From positions 1-64,000 of the forward strand of contig JBCCBB010000004.1 of NCBI GenBank assembly GCA_039814545.1: DNA of 64,000 bases, written 5' to 3'. The stretch is from CALBPI01 sp039814545. Its GTDB lineage: Bacteria > Pseudomonadota > Gammaproteobacteria > Steroidobacterales > Woeseiaceae. Under the pieces are notes generated by a model. The model worked only from the letters and a program-made list of their open reading frames with translations, searched no databases and had not been told where the DNA came from. Position 1 is the first letter of the stretch. Each line of letters starts with the position of its first letter. The translations under genes were made by a program, and so were the position numbers. Below, piece after piece: positions 22,913 to 32,545 of the stretch.

Positions 22913-23611
22913 ATGAAGATGAGCGGACCACGCATCCTAATTGTTGAAGACGAAGCAGCCATCAGTGACATGGTGGCGTTTCATTTGTCGCGTTCCGGTT
23001 ACGACGTCGTGCAAGCGGCGGACTGTGAGACGGCGCGCGCCAAGCTCGCCGACCAGGGCGCCGATCTCGCCATCGTCGACTGGATGCTGCCCGACATGAG
23101 TGGCCTGGAACTCGTGCGGTCTCTGCAGCGTGATCCGCAGTACGAAGATCTCGCCATCATCATGCTGACGGCGCGTGCCGATGAGCAGGACAAAGTGCGT
23201 GGCCTCGACAGCGGGGCCGACGACTACATGACCAAGCCTTTCAGCTCGCGCGAGCTCTTGTCGCGCATTCAGGCTGTGCTGCGTCGTTCGGCGCCTGCTG
23301 CGGGCGAGCAACATACGGCCGGACCGCTCACGATCGACGCCGTCGGTCACCGCGTGTTCGCAGGCGACGCCGAAGTGTCGCTCGGGCCCAAGGAATATCG
23401 GCTGCTCAAGTATCTGGTGACCCACCCCGAGCGTGTCTACAGCCGCGCCCAACTGCTGGACCGGGTCTGGGGAGCCAACGTCTACGTTGAGGAGCGCACG
23501 GTCGACGTGCACATCCGCCGCCTGCGAAAAGCGTTGGAGCCCTACGAGGCGGACGGCTGCATTCAAACGGTTCGCGGCGCCGGCTACCGGTTCTCGGCCC
23601 GGAGCGACTGA
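22913..23611 (+). CDS. phoB: Phosphate regulon response regulator PhoB
   Basis: This 232-residue OmpR/PhoB-type regulator starts at ATG 22913 (MKMSGPRILIVEDEAA). The receiver domain has the acidic pair after ILIVEDE, phosphorylation site IVDWMLPD and the conserved Lys in YMTKPFSSREL. The C-terminal winged helix carries GPKEYRLLKYLVTHP and VDVHIRRLRKAL. The ATG was chosen because the longer frame runs through the Pho-box region and has no family counterpart. The gene overlaps phoR by one base (TGATG), so the pair is one operon. Confidence 0.95.
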   Translation: MKMSGPRILIVEDEAAISDMVAFHLSRSGYDVVQAADCETARAKLADQGADLAIVDWMLPDMSGLELVRSLQRDPQYEDLAIIMLTARADEQDKVRGLDSGADDYMTKPFSSRELLSRIQAVLRRSAPAAGEQHTAGPLTIDAVGHRVFAGDAEVSLGPKEYRLLKYLVTHPERVYSRAQLLDRVWGANVYVEERTVDVHIRRLRKALEPYEADGCIQTVRGAGYRFSARSD

Positions 23612-24921
23612 TGCCTGGCGCCTGGCGCAGTGTATTGCTGATCGTCGCCGGGACGATGGCTGCCGGACTCGGTGTAGGTGCCATTGTCGGCTTTCCCGTC
23701 GAGGGGCTCGCAATCGCGCTGGCCACGTTACTCGGCTACAACCTGTACCGACTGCTCGACCTTGAGCGCAGCCTACGGCTGCGTGAACGTGTTGAAGTAC
23801 CTGAGGGCAATGGTGTGTGGTCCCGCGTGCTCGCAGGCGTGCGTTACCAGCAACAACGCGTACGCCGCCACAAACGGCGCGCGCGCGAAGTGATGCGCGA
23901 AGTGCGCCAGTCGACCAACGCGTTGCCGGACGGCGTCATCGTGCTCACGCAGGAAAACGAGATTCAGCGTTATAACGCGGCGGCGCGCATGATGCTCGGT
24001 CTGCGACGGCGTCGAGACCGGGGTCAGCGTGTTGATCATCTCGTGCGCCACCCGAACTTTGTGACCTACCTGTCAGCTGATGACTACGCGTTGCCTGTGA
24101 CCATCCCATCGCCTGTGCGCGACGGGGGCTGGTTGAGCCTACGGCTTGTGCCCTACAGCGACGAAGGCCGTCTGCTCACCGTGCGCGACATCACCGAGCG
24201 CACGCGCCTGACCCGCATGCGCCGCGACTTTGTGGCCAATGCTTCACATGAGTTGCGCACGCCGTTGACCGTGATTTCGGGCTATCTCGATGCGATGCGC
24301 GACGATCCGGATCTGGCGGCAGAGTGGGAAAAACCGCTCGAGGAAATGGGCCAGCAGGCCAACCGGATGCGGCAGATGCTCGACGAGCTGTTGGCTTTGT
24401 CACGTCTCGAGGCCAGCGCCACGGCACCGGCCGATAAGATCGTCGACATGCCCGGCGTGATTCGTGAGTGCGCCGCGTTGTTCGAAGGTGAGGATATGGC
24501 TGTTGAGCTTGAGGTTTCGTCGCACGCCAATGTGCTCGGAGAATACGGAGAGCTCATATCCGTGGTCAGCAACCTACTCAGCAATGCCCATCGCTACGGC
24601 GGTGGGGATGCGCCGGTTGTCGTGCGCTGGTTCAACACGGAAACAGGCGCCGAACTCGTCGTTGAGGATCGTGGCGAGGGTATTGCGCCTGAAGACATTC
24701 CGCGACTCACGGAGCGCTTTTACCGCGTCAATCGGGGGCGCGGCCGCGACTCGGGCGGGGTGGGTCTGGGACTCGCCATCGTCAAGCACGCGCTCGCGCG
24801 CCACGATGCCGCGCTGAAGATCGACAGCACGCTTGGAGAAGGCAGCGCCTTCCGCTGCCTGTTCCCAACGTCACGACTGGCCGGTCCTGAGGCACTACAG
24901 GCTGTGGGCGGCGAGCGCTGA
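23611..24921 (+). CDS. phoR: Phosphate regulon sensor kinase PhoR
   Basis: This 436-residue inner-membrane histidine kinase has an N-terminal double hydrophobic hairpin (residues ~8-48) with almost no periplasmic part, as expected of PhoR, which senses through the Pst system and PhoU. A short charged linker leads to a PAS domain (~100-195), then the HisKA site NASHELRTPLT (His213) and an ATPase domain with NLLSNAHRYG, VEDRGEGIAPEDIP and GVGLGLAIVKHAL. The gene is translationally coupled to phoB. Confidence 0.95.
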   Translation: MPGAWRSVLLIVAGTMAAGLGVGAIVGFPVEGLAIALATLLGYNLYRLLDLERSLRLRERVEVPEGNGVWSRVLAGVRYQQQRVRRHKRRAREVMREVRQSTNALPDGVIVLTQENEIQRYNAAARMMLGLRRRRDRGQRVDHLVRHPNFVTYLSADDYALPVTIPSPVRDGGWLSLRLVPYSDEGRLLTVRDITERTRLTRMRRDFVANASHELRTPLTVISGYLDAMRDDPDLAAEWEKPLEEMGQQANRMRQMLDELLALSRLEASATAPADKIVDMPGVIRECAALFEGEDMAVELEVSSHANVLGEYGELISVVSNLLSNAHRYGGGDAPVVVRWFNTETGAELVVEDRGEGIAPEDIPRLTERFYRVNRGRGRDSGGVGLGLAIVKHALARHDAALKIDSTLGEGSAFRCLFPTSRLAGPEALQAVGGER

Positions 24922-25035
24922 CGTCGGCCATTGAACCCGGCCGAACCCGGCAGGTCGAACTGCTAGACTCTCCACAAGCCCGCGCTTGCGACGGACATCA
25001 CAGCAAGCCCGTGACATTACGGCGAAGGTATTTGA

Positions 25036-25749
25036 ATGCAGCCCGTTGATCTGACCCATCACATATCGAAGCGCTTCGAGAAAGACCTCGAGGAGCTGCG
25101 TGGCAACGTGCTCGCCATGGGCGGTCTTGTTGAGTCACAAATCTCAAAGGCCATCGAGGCGGTGGTGTCGGGCAATAGTGAGCTCGGCCTGCGTGTCGCG
25201 CACGATGACTACAAGGTCAATCGTTTCGAAGTCACGATCGACGAAGCCTGCAGCCGCATTATTGCAACGCGCGCGCCCGCGGCATCGGACCTGCGCCTGA
25301 TCATGGCCATCATCAAGACCATCACGGACCTCGAGCGCATCGGCGATGAGGCGGAGAAGATCGGTTTTCTCGCGTCAAGACTTGCGAATATGGATCGTCC
25401 CAGAGATTCGTACCGGGAACTCAAGACACTGGGTGCCCATGTCCGGCGCATGGTTGCAGCAGCGATGGACGCATTCGCGCGCCTGGACGTTGAGGCTGCT
25501 CTGGATACGGTGCGCGAGGACGAGTACGTCGACGAGGAGTACGAGAAGATTCAGCGTCAGTGCATCACCTTCATGATGGAAGACCCGCGCACGATTCGTC
25601 GATTCATGGACGTGACCTGGGCCGCGCGGTCACTGGAACGCATTGGCGACCACGCAAAGAACATCTGCGAGTACGTGATCTACATGGTGCACGGGAAGGA
25701 CATCCGCCATATCAACGTCGATGAGATTGATCTCGACGAACAGGACTAA
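25036..25749 (+). CDS. phoU: Phosphate transport regulator PhoU
   Basis: This 237-residue all-helical protein consists of two PhoU repeats. Metal-cluster E/D-x-x-x-D motifs are visible at DLERIGDEAEK and SLERIGDHAKNICEYV. PhoU connects PstSCAB activity to PhoR and represses the Pho response when phosphate is abundant. It follows phoR after a 114-base gap in which no terminator is clear. Placing phoU with phoBR, away from pstSCAB, is one of the common layouts. Confidence 0.95.
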   Translation: MQPVDLTHHISKRFEKDLEELRGNVLAMGGLVESQISKAIEAVVSGNSELGLRVAHDDYKVNRFEVTIDEACSRIIATRAPAASDLRLIMAIIKTITDLERIGDEAEKIGFLASRLANMDRPRDSYRELKTLGAHVRRMVAAAMDAFARLDVEAALDTVREDEYVDEEYEKIQRQCITFMMEDPRTIRRFMDVTWAARSLERIGDHAKNICEYVIYMVHGKDIRHINVDEIDLDEQD

Positions 25750-25752
25750 CGG

Positions 25753-26265
25753 ATGCCGATACTGACTCGACGAATGGGCAATGCGCTGACCGCGCTCGCG
25801 TGCTTTGGGCTACTGGCTTTCGCGCTGTACTCGCAGTACGTGCTTGAACTCTACCCATGCCCGCTGTGCATTTTTCAGCGGATCGCCGTTGCGGGTCTCG
25901 GACTCGTAACACTGATCGCGGCACTCCACAACCCCGCGCGCGTCGGCACCATCGTCTACACCATGCTGGCACTTGCGGCTGGCGGGTTGGGTGTCGGCCT
26001 CGCTGCACGCCATGTCTGGTTGCAAAATCTGCCGCCCGACCAGGTTCCCGCCTGTGGCGCCGGCCTGGATTACCTGCTCGACACCTTGCCACTCACGGGT
26101 GTCGTGCGGCAGGTGCTGACGGCATCTGGTGAGTGTGCGGAGGTGTCCTGGCGCTTCCTTGGCTTGACCATGCCCACATGGGTGGTGATCGCGGTCTCCG
26201 CGTTGCTGCTTTGGGTGCTCGTGGTCAACACCCGGCTGCCGCGACGTACCGCCCCGGCGTTGTAG
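25753..26265 (+). CDS. dsbB: Disulfide bond formation protein DsbB
   Basis: This 170-residue inner-membrane protein has four predicted membrane segments. The first redox pair is CPLC (Cys36, Cys39) and the second is Cys101 and Cys128 in the second periplasmic loop, the arrangement by which DsbB oxidises DsbA and passes electrons to quinone. A conserved Arg follows the first pair (CPLCIFQR). The gene starts 3 bases after phoU and converges on dapE, 4 bases away. Confidence 0.93.
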   Translation: MPILTRRMGNALTALACFGLLAFALYSQYVLELYPCPLCIFQRIAVAGLGLVTLIAALHNPARVGTIVYTMLALAAGGLGVGLAARHVWLQNLPPDQVPACGAGLDYLLDTLPLTGVVRQVLTASGECAEVSWRFLGLTMPTWVVIAVSALLLWVLVVNTRLPRRTAPAL

Positions 26266-26269
26266 GCCG

Positions 26270-27427
26270 TTACATCAGCAGGCGTTGCATGACGCCTTCG
26301 TACATCGTTGCCAGCCTGCCGATATCGCTGATTTTCACGTGCTCGTTAATCTTGTGAATGGACGCATTCACAGGGCCGAGCTCGACGACGTCGACGCCCG
26401 CCGGCGCAATGAATCGACCATCGGACGTGCCGCCGCCCGTAGAGAGCTCGGTGGTCAGGCCTGACACGTCGCGAATCGCTTCGGTTACTGCGTCGGTCAG
26501 CGTGCCGGGCTCCGTGAGAAACGGCTCGCCGGACAGGTGCCAGTCGAGCGTGCAGTCGATGCCAAATTCGCCGACGAGCGCCTCGACCTTTTGCTGGAGC
26601 TCTTTGAACGTCCATTCAGTCGAATAGCGGAAGTTAAAGCGCGCCGACAGGCTGCCCGGTGTGACGTTGGGCGCGCCCGTGTCCGAAACAACCTTCACCA
26701 CCTGGAAGGAGGTGGGCGGGAAGTGGGCGTTGCCGTCATCGAGCGGCATCTGGACCAGTGCGTCGAGCACGGGTGCAAACGCGTGAATGGGGTTGCTCGC
26801 GAGGTGCGGGTAGGCAACGTGTCCCTGGATGCCGTTTACGGTCAGCATGCCAGACAGGGAACCGCGTCGACCGATGCGGATGCGGTCGCCTAAAACGGCT
26901 TCGCTCGACGGCTCACCAATGACGCACCAATTAATACGCTCGTCGCGGTCGACAAGAGCTTCGACGACCTTGAGCGTGCCGTGGCGCGCGGGGCCTTCCT
27001 CGTCACTCGTAATAAGAAACGCCAGTGAGCCCTGATGCTCGGGGTGGCGCGCCACAAACCGCTCAACGGCGACAACCATGGCGGCCAGACTCGCCTTCAT
27101 GTCTGCAGCGCCGCGCCCGTAAAGCAGCCCATCGCGTTGCGTCGGCACAAACGGATCGCTGTCCCATTGCTCCAGTGGCCCGGGCGGCACCACATCCGTG
27201 TGACCGGCAAAGCACAATACGGGCCCGTCAGTGCCGCGACGTGACCAAAGGTTGTCGGTCGCAACCGCGCCTTCACCGAATGGCATGTGGGCATTGGCGA
27301 ATCCCAGCGTTGCGAGGCGCTCGGCAATGAGCGTTTGGCAGCCGGCATCTTTGGGCGTGATTGAGGGGCGTTGGATCAGCGCTTCCGTCAGTTCCAGCGC
27401 ATCTTTGTCAAAGGTGTGTTCAGTCAT
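26270..27427 (-). CDS. dapE: Succinyl-diaminopimelate desuccinylase DapE
   Basis: This 385-residue di-zinc M20-family hydrolase converts N-succinyl-LL-diaminopimelate to LL-diaminopimelate and succinate in lysine and peptidoglycan synthesis. Active-site segments seen are AGHTDVVPPG (His76, Asp78), GRGAADMKASL (bridging Asp109) and TSDEEGPA (catalytic Glu143, metal Glu144). A late GGGTSDGRF also fits DapE specificity. It works with dapD and dapC further along the window but is not in their operon. It is divergent from pstS. Confidence 0.94.
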   Translation of the reverse strand: MTEHTFDKDALELTEALIQRPSITPKDAGCQTLIAERLATLGFANAHMPFGEGAVATDNLWSRRGTDGPVLCFAGHTDVVPPGPLEQWDSDPFVPTQRDGLLYGRGAADMKASLAAMVVAVERFVARHPEHQGSLAFLITSDEEGPARHGTLKVVEALVDRDERINWCVIGEPSSEAVLGDRIRIGRRGSLSGMLTVNGIQGHVAYPHLASNPIHAFAPVLDALVQMPLDDGNAHFPPTSFQVVKVVSDTGAPNVTPGSLSARFNFRYSTEWTFKELQQKVEALVGEFGIDCTLDWHLSGEPFLTEPGTLTDAVTEAIRDVSGLTTELSTGGGTSDGRFIAPAGVDVVELGPVNASIHKINEHVKISDIGRLATMYEGVMQRLLM

Positions 27428-27548
27428 CAGGACTCAAAGCAAATCAGGGGGTTAAGCATGCCGCGGCGCGGCAAACGGGGCGTGGACTGCAACAAATCGG
27501 TAACGAAAGAGATTTATCCTTGTAAATCATCAATTTGAGTGGCCACAC

Positions 27549-28622
27549 GTGGCGTTGCTTCAGAACAACAAGAAAACTGGTACGACCGGGCTCGGAATTA
27601 TCGCGGTGCTGTTTCTGCTTTGCGGTGCGTCGGCACAAGCCCAGCAAGGCCGAAACTACATCGCTATCGTGGGTTCGTCGACCGTATACCCTTTTTCGAC
27701 AGTGGTTGCGGAGCGGTTTGGCCGCGGGCAGGTGTTTCGAACACCGAAAGTCGAGGCGACGGGATCTGGCGGCGGCCTGAAGGCATTCTGCGCAGGGGTG
27801 GGTGCACGCTTCCCGGATATTGCGAACGCCTCACGTCGCATTAAGGCCTCCGAGCTCGCGCTGTGCCAGGACAATGGCGTCGATGCAGTACTCGAGGTCA
27901 AAGTCGGCTACGACGGTATCGTGCTGGCTAATGCGGCCGGCGCGCCGCGAGTTGCCCTCACTCGCACACAGCTTTGGCTGGCGCTCGCCAAGAACGTGCC
28001 GGCGGTTGATGGCAGTGAGCGGCTCATTCCGAATCCATATCGTCGATGGAGCAGTATTGACCCGTCGCTGCCCGACGCCGAGATTGAAGTGCTGGGCCCG
28101 CCGCCCACGTCCGGCACCCGCGACGCGTTTGTTGAGCTTGCGATGACGGGTGGCTGCCAGGGCATCGGCTGGATTCGCGATCTGCAGGCCACCAATGCGC
28201 CTCGGTTCCGTGCCATCTGCCAGGCTGTTCGCGAAGACGGGCATTTTGTCGAGACCGGCGAGAACGACAACCTGGTTGTGCAGAAGCTGCGCGCCAATCC
28301 GGCTGCACTGGGCATTCTGGGTTTCAGTTTCGTCGACCAGAACACCGACAAGGTGCAGGGCTCTGTCATCGACGGCTACGAGCCCACGTTCCGAAACATC
28401 GCGACAGGGCGTTACGCCGTGTCACGCTCGCTCTACTTCTACGTCAAGCGTGCACACATTGGTGTCATTCCGGGGCTTGACGAATTCGTTGCTGAATTCA
28501 CGAGCGAGCGTGCCTGGGGTCGGGATGGTTACCTGGCCGCGCGCGGTCTGATTCCGATGCCAGCCGCCGAACGCGCGGCATACCTCGCGAGCGTTTTGGC
28601 GCAAAGCCCCGTTTACCTGTGA
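27549..28622 (+). CDS. pstS: Phosphate-binding periplasmic protein PstS
   Basis: This 357-residue protein starts at a GTG; the ribosome binding site is weak. The signal peptide (IIAVLFLLCGASAQAQ) is followed by the phosphate-binding segment IVGSSTVYPFSTVV, then GSGGGLKAFCAG and TSGTRDAF, which supply the oxyanion-binding Ser/Thr/Arg contacts. It captures phosphate for PstCAB. The 121-base divergent gap with dapE would hold its promoter; it contains an AT-rich stretch, GATTTATCCTTGTAAATC, with at best a weak Pho-box resemblance. Confidence 0.92.
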   Translation: MALLQNNKKTGTTGLGIIAVLFLLCGASAQAQQGRNYIAIVGSSTVYPFSTVVAERFGRGQVFRTPKVEATGSGGGLKAFCAGVGARFPDIANASRRIKASELALCQDNGVDAVLEVKVGYDGIVLANAAGAPRVALTRTQLWLALAKNVPAVDGSERLIPNPYRRWSSIDPSLPDAEIEVLGPPPTSGTRDAFVELAMTGGCQGIGWIRDLQATNAPRFRAICQAVREDGHFVETGENDNLVVQKLRANPAALGILGFSFVDQNTDKVQGSVIDGYEPTFRNIATGRYAVSRSLYFYVKRAHIGVIPGLDEFVAEFTSERAWGRDGYLAARGLIPMPAAERAAYLASVLAQSPVYL

Positions 28623-28632
28623 GTCCCGTCAG

Positions 28633-30015
28633 ATGATCGCGCTGCAACCTGCGACGTTGCTGCTGCTCGGCGCGTTTGGCGCGTTCACGCTCTATTTCCT
28701 CGGCCGCCGACGCGCGCTGTCTTTGGGTGCGTCGCCAAGGGGGCTCAAGTCGCTACCGGCCTACTACGGCGCCTATGCTGCGCTGTGGTTATTCGTGCCG
28801 CTGATTCTGGCGCTGCTCATTTGGTGGTCATTTTCGGGCCGCCTTGTTGCGCTCAACATGTTGCAGCGCATTCCGGATTCGGTCGTCGCCGAGACTGCGG
28901 GCAACCCGGGTCTTGCGCTCGACGAGATTCGCAACATCGCCAACGGGGCGATCCAGGTCGATGACGACGTGCTTAATACGCTCGCACGCGATTACCTGGC
29001 CTTGCAGACGGAATCGCGGCGCAGGCTCACGTTCGCAACGTTCGCGCTGGCCTTCGCAGGCGCCGTGTTCGGCCTCGTACGTATTCGACCGGGTTTCACG
29101 GCGAGGCAGCGTGTCGAGCGGTTCATTCGTGCGCTGTTGTTCCTGGCCTCCAGCGTTGCCGTTCTGACCACCATCGGCATTGTGGCCACCATGCTGCTCG
29201 AGACCTTTCGGTTTTTCGGGCAGGTACCCGTGGCCGAGTTTTTGTTTGGACTCGAGTGGAGCCCGCAAACGGCGATTCGCAATGACCAGGTGGCGGCTGC
29301 CGGCAGTTTCGGGGCCGTGCCGCTGCTTGCGGGCACGTTACTCGTCGCCGCACTGGCCATGGTCATTGCCGTACCCGTTGGCCTCATGACCGCGATCTAC
29401 CTCACGCAGTACGCGGGGCGCGGTTTGCGCGTGGTCGTCAAGCCGATGCTTGAGGTGCTGGCCGGAATCCCCACGGTGGTCTACGGCTTTTTCGCCGCAC
29501 TGACTGTGGCGCCGCTGGTGCGGCGGCTCGGCGAGGCCCTGGGACTCAATGTGGCCTCCGAGTCGGCACTGGCGGCGGGGCTCGTCGTCGGCATCATGGT
29601 CATCCCGCAGATTTCGTCACTGTCGGACGATGCGTTGACCGCGGTGCCGCGCCCGTTGCGTGACGGCGCGCTCGCACTCGGTGCCACGCGTTCGGAGACG
29701 ATTCGTAATGTGCTGCTGCCTGCCGCAATGCCCGGCATCGTTGGCGGCATCTTGCTCGCCCTGTCCCGTGCGATCGGTGAGACGATGATCGTCGTCATGG
29801 CCGCAGGCCTGGCCGCGAACCTGACGGCCAACCCCTTCGAAGCGGTGACCACGATGACTGTTCAGATCGTGGCGCTGCTTACGGGTGACCAGGAACTAGC
29901 GAGCGCGCGCACGCTCGCGGCATTTGCCCTGGGGCTGTTTCTGTTCATGGTCACGCTGGCGCTCAACGTGCTGGGGCACCGTGTGGTGCGCCGGCAGCAG
30001 GTCTACGAGCGCTAG
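28633..30015 (+). CDS. pstC: Phosphate ABC transporter permease PstC (long form)
   Basis: This 460-residue inner-membrane permease is about 140 residues longer than E. coli PstC (319). The extra N-terminal part has two membrane segments and an intervening region (residues ~30-150), like the long PstC proteins of alphaproteobacteria (PstC_N domain). The core has the ABC permease EAA loop near PLRDGALALGATRSETIRNV and the conserved GIPTVVYGFFA. It is followed by pstA after 3 bases. Confidence 0.93.
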   Translation: MIALQPATLLLLGAFGAFTLYFLGRRRALSLGASPRGLKSLPAYYGAYAALWLFVPLILALLIWWSFSGRLVALNMLQRIPDSVVAETAGNPGLALDEIRNIANGAIQVDDDVLNTLARDYLALQTESRRRLTFATFALAFAGAVFGLVRIRPGFTARQRVERFIRALLFLASSVAVLTTIGIVATMLLETFRFFGQVPVAEFLFGLEWSPQTAIRNDQVAAAGSFGAVPLLAGTLLVAALAMVIAVPVGLMTAIYLTQYAGRGLRVVVKPMLEVLAGIPTVVYGFFAALTVAPLVRRLGEALGLNVASESALAAGLVVGIMVIPQISSLSDDALTAVPRPLRDGALALGATRSETIRNVLLPAAMPGIVGGILLALSRAIGETMIVVMAAGLAANLTANPFEAVTTMTVQIVALLTGDQELASARTLAAFALGLFLFMVTLALNVLGHRVVRRQQVYER

Positions 30016-30018
30016 GCC

Positions 30019-31311
30019 ATGGCTTCCGCGCCAGAGGACGTACGCCGAATCATTGCTGCGGGTCTTCGCAGGCGACATGCGCGTGAGCGCCGTTTCCGGA
30101 TGTTCGGGCTGGCCGCGGTACTCGTCGGCATGCTGTCCCTGCTCGTGTTGTTTGTGACCGTCGTGTCGCAGGGCGTCGGCGCGTTTCGCCAGACCGAGCT
30201 CATGCTGCCCATGGACGTCACGGCGGCAAAGGTGGATCCGCTCGGCGACGGCAGTCGCGAATCACTGGCCGCCGGGGATTACGATGCCGTCGTTCGGGAG
30301 GCCGTCCAGCGGTTGTTGCCGGGTACTACGCTTCGTGCCGATCGGGCGGCACTGATTGGGCTCGTGAGCGTTGAAGCCGGTTTTCGCCTGCGGGATCGTG
30401 TGATCGCCGCACCAGAGCTGGTTGGGCAACGTGTGGAGTTGTGGGTTCCGGCCAGCGATGCCGTGGACCTCTACGTGCAGGGCCGTGTGGGGCGCGACAC
30501 GCCAGTGGCTGCGCGTGAGCTCAACGACCAGCAGTTCTATTGGGTGGACGCCCTTGCCGCAGACGCGCGCGTGGCGCGTGTGTTCAACACGGCGCTGATC
30601 AAGAACGGTGACTCGCGTAATCCTGAACTTGCCGGTGTGCGCGCAGCGTTTCGTGGCTCGTTGTACATGCTGGCTGTAATGCTCGTGCTGGCGTTTCCCG
30701 TCGGCGTGGCCGCGGCGGTGTATCTCGAAGAGTTTGCACCGCGAAACCGCTGGACGGATCTCATCGAGATCAATATTAGTAATCTCGCTGCCGTGCCCTC
30801 GATTGTGTACGGGCTGCTGGGGCTCGTCGTGTTCATCAACTGGTTGTCGTTGCCGCGATCGGCGCCACTCGTGGGTGGACTCGTGCTCGCGCTGCTGACC
30901 CTTCCCGTGATCATCATCTCCGCACGGGCCGCCATTAAGGCGGTGCCTGTGACGCTCCGTGACGCGGCGCTGGCACTCGGCGCATCGCGCGTGCAGACGG
31001 TTTTTGGGCACGTCCTGCCGCAGGCGTTGCCAGGCATCATTACGGGCGCTGTGATCGGCTTTGCGCGCGCGCTGGGTGAGACCGCGCCGCTGCTGATGAT
31101 CGGCATGGTCGCCTTTATCGCCGACATTCCCCGGGGGCCGCTCGATCCCTCGACGGCGCTTCCCGTGCAGGTGTATCAGTGGGCGGAGAGCCCGGATCCG
31201 GCGTTCGTCGCGCGCACAGCGGCCGCCATCATCGTATTGCTCACGCTTCTCTTCACGATGAACTTGCTGGCGGTCATGCTGCGGCGTAACTTCGAGAGGC
31301 GTGCAGGATGA
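30019..31311 (+). CDS. pstA: Phosphate ABC transporter permease PstA (long form)
   Basis: This 430-residue permease is about 130 residues longer than E. coli PstA (296). After the first membrane segment (~30-55) there is a ~150-residue periplasmic domain, as in DUF3333-containing PstA proteins. The permease core (~215-430) has NLAAVPSIVYGLLGL and the EAA motif in TLRDAALALGASRVQTVFG. It partners with the similarly enlarged PstC. The periplasmic domain may contact PstS or signal to PhoR; this is inference. Confidence 0.93.
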   Translation: MASAPEDVRRIIAAGLRRRHARERRFRMFGLAAVLVGMLSLLVLFVTVVSQGVGAFRQTELMLPMDVTAAKVDPLGDGSRESLAAGDYDAVVREAVQRLLPGTTLRADRAALIGLVSVEAGFRLRDRVIAAPELVGQRVELWVPASDAVDLYVQGRVGRDTPVAARELNDQQFYWVDALAADARVARVFNTALIKNGDSRNPELAGVRAAFRGSLYMLAVMLVLAFPVGVAAAVYLEEFAPRNRWTDLIEINISNLAAVPSIVYGLLGLVVFINWLSLPRSAPLVGGLVLALLTLPVIIISARAAIKAVPVTLRDAALALGASRVQTVFGHVLPQALPGIITGAVIGFARALGETAPLLMIGMVAFIADIPRGPLDPSTALPVQVYQWAESPDPAFVARTAAAIIVLLTLLFTMNLLAVMLRRNFERRAG

Positions 31312-31348
31312 TCCTCGCGCGCACTCGAATGCGTAATCGGAGACAACG

Positions 31349-32194
31349 GTGGCTGCCGTAACGCCTCATTCAAAACCCGGCGACGCCGCGGCAGCGGAGC
31401 TGCCCGACACCGGCGCAGTTGGCGCACCCTTTGTCGAGGGGCCGTGCATTCGGGTGCGCGATGTGAGTGTGCACTACGGCGGCACGCCGGTGCTTCACAA
31501 CGTCAGCCTGGATGTTGCGCACGACGAAGCGCTTGCGCTCATCGGCGCATCGGGCAGTGGCAAGTCGACCTTCTTGCGGTGTTTCAATCGGATGAATGAC
31601 ACGATTGACGATGCTCGCGTGTCGGGTCAGATCCACATTGACGACGACAATGTTCATGGGCGCGACATGGATGTGGTGGCACTTCGCGCTCGTGTCGGCA
31701 TGGTGTTTCAGAAACCGAATCCCTTTCCCAAATCGATCTACGACAACGTCGCCTACGGGCCGCGTATTCACGGCCTTGCCGGGAATCGAGCGGAGCTCGA
31801 CGACATCGTGCACCAGTGTCTCGACCGCGTCGGATTGCTGGCCGAAGTGAAAGACCGGCTCGAAGCCAGTGGGACCAGCTTGTCGGACGGCCAGCAACAG
31901 CGTCTGTGTATTGCACGCACGCTGGCTGTTGGGCCTGAGGTCATCCTCATGGACGAGCCGTGCTCGGCGCTCGATCCCATTGCCACGGCGCGGATCGAGG
32001 ACCTTATCGACGCACTACGTGAGCGTTACGCCATCGTGATCGTGACGCACTCAATGCAGCAGGCCGCGCGCGTGTCGCAGCGCACCGCGTTTTTTCATCA
32101 GGGACAGCTGATTGAAGTCGACGAGACGGACCGGCTCTTCACGAACCCCAGTCACAGGCTGACCGAGGACTACATCACCGGTCGCCTAGGCTGA
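31349..32194 (+). CDS. pstB: Phosphate ABC transporter ATP-binding protein PstB
   Basis: This 281-residue ATPase starts at a GTG with GGAGA upstream. It has Walker A GASGSGKST, the phosphate-type FQKPNPFPKSIYDNVAYG, signature LSDGQQQR, Walker B VILMDEPCSALDP, and the switch His in VTHSMQQAARVSQR. These identify PstB rather than a general ABC ATPase. It completes pstSCAB, and phoU is not adjacent but lies upstream with phoBR. Confidence 0.95.
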   Translation: MAAVTPHSKPGDAAAAELPDTGAVGAPFVEGPCIRVRDVSVHYGGTPVLHNVSLDVAHDEALALIGASGSGKSTFLRCFNRMNDTIDDARVSGQIHIDDDNVHGRDMDVVALRARVGMVFQKPNPFPKSIYDNVAYGPRIHGLAGNRAELDDIVHQCLDRVGLLAEVKDRLEASGTSLSDGQQQRLCIARTLAVGPEVILMDEPCSALDPIATARIEDLIDALRERYAIVIVTHSMQQAARVSQRTAFFHQGQLIEVDETDRLFTNPSHRLTEDYITGRLG

Positions 32195-32203
32195 GGACTT
32201 CCC

Positions 32204-32545
32204 TTAGTCGATCAGCTCCGCCCAGCGGTCCGCGTTGAATCCGACCGTGACTGCGGCGTCCGTCTCGAGAACGGGGCGCTTGATTAGTGTCGGGTGACCG
32301 ACCAGCAGCGAGGCGGGATCGCCCAGGATCTGCTCACGTAGGGTCTCGTCAAGTCCACGCCAGGTCGTCGAGCGACGGTTGATGAGGGCATCTGCGCCGA
32401 CCGCTTCAAGCCAGCGTGCGAGGATTGCGGAGTCGGGTGTCGACTCACGCACATCGACAAAGCGATGCGCCGTGCCGCGCGCGTCAAGCCAACGCCGGGC
32501 TTTGCGACAGCTGTCGCAATTCTTGAGTCCGTGGACAGTGATCAT
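32204..32545 (-). CDS. ArsC/Spx-family reductase-like protein (YffB type)
   Basis: This 113-residue protein has an N-terminal thioredoxin-like fold with a CxxC motif (CDSC, residues 10-13) and the family segments STTWRGLDE and HPTLIKRPVLE. The latter contains the Arg used by ArsC-like proteins. It overlaps dapD by 4 bases. The combination of dapD, dapC, glnD and an ArsC-like gene is conserved in gammaproteobacteria, where the protein has no known arsenate role. A glutathione-dependent thiol reductase function is a family guess. Confidence 0.85.
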   Translation of the reverse strand: MITVHGLKNCDSCRKARRWLDARGTAHRFVDVRESTPDSAILARWLEAVGADALINRRSTTWRGLDETLREQILGDPASLLVGHPTLIKRPVLETDAAVTVGFNADRWAELID

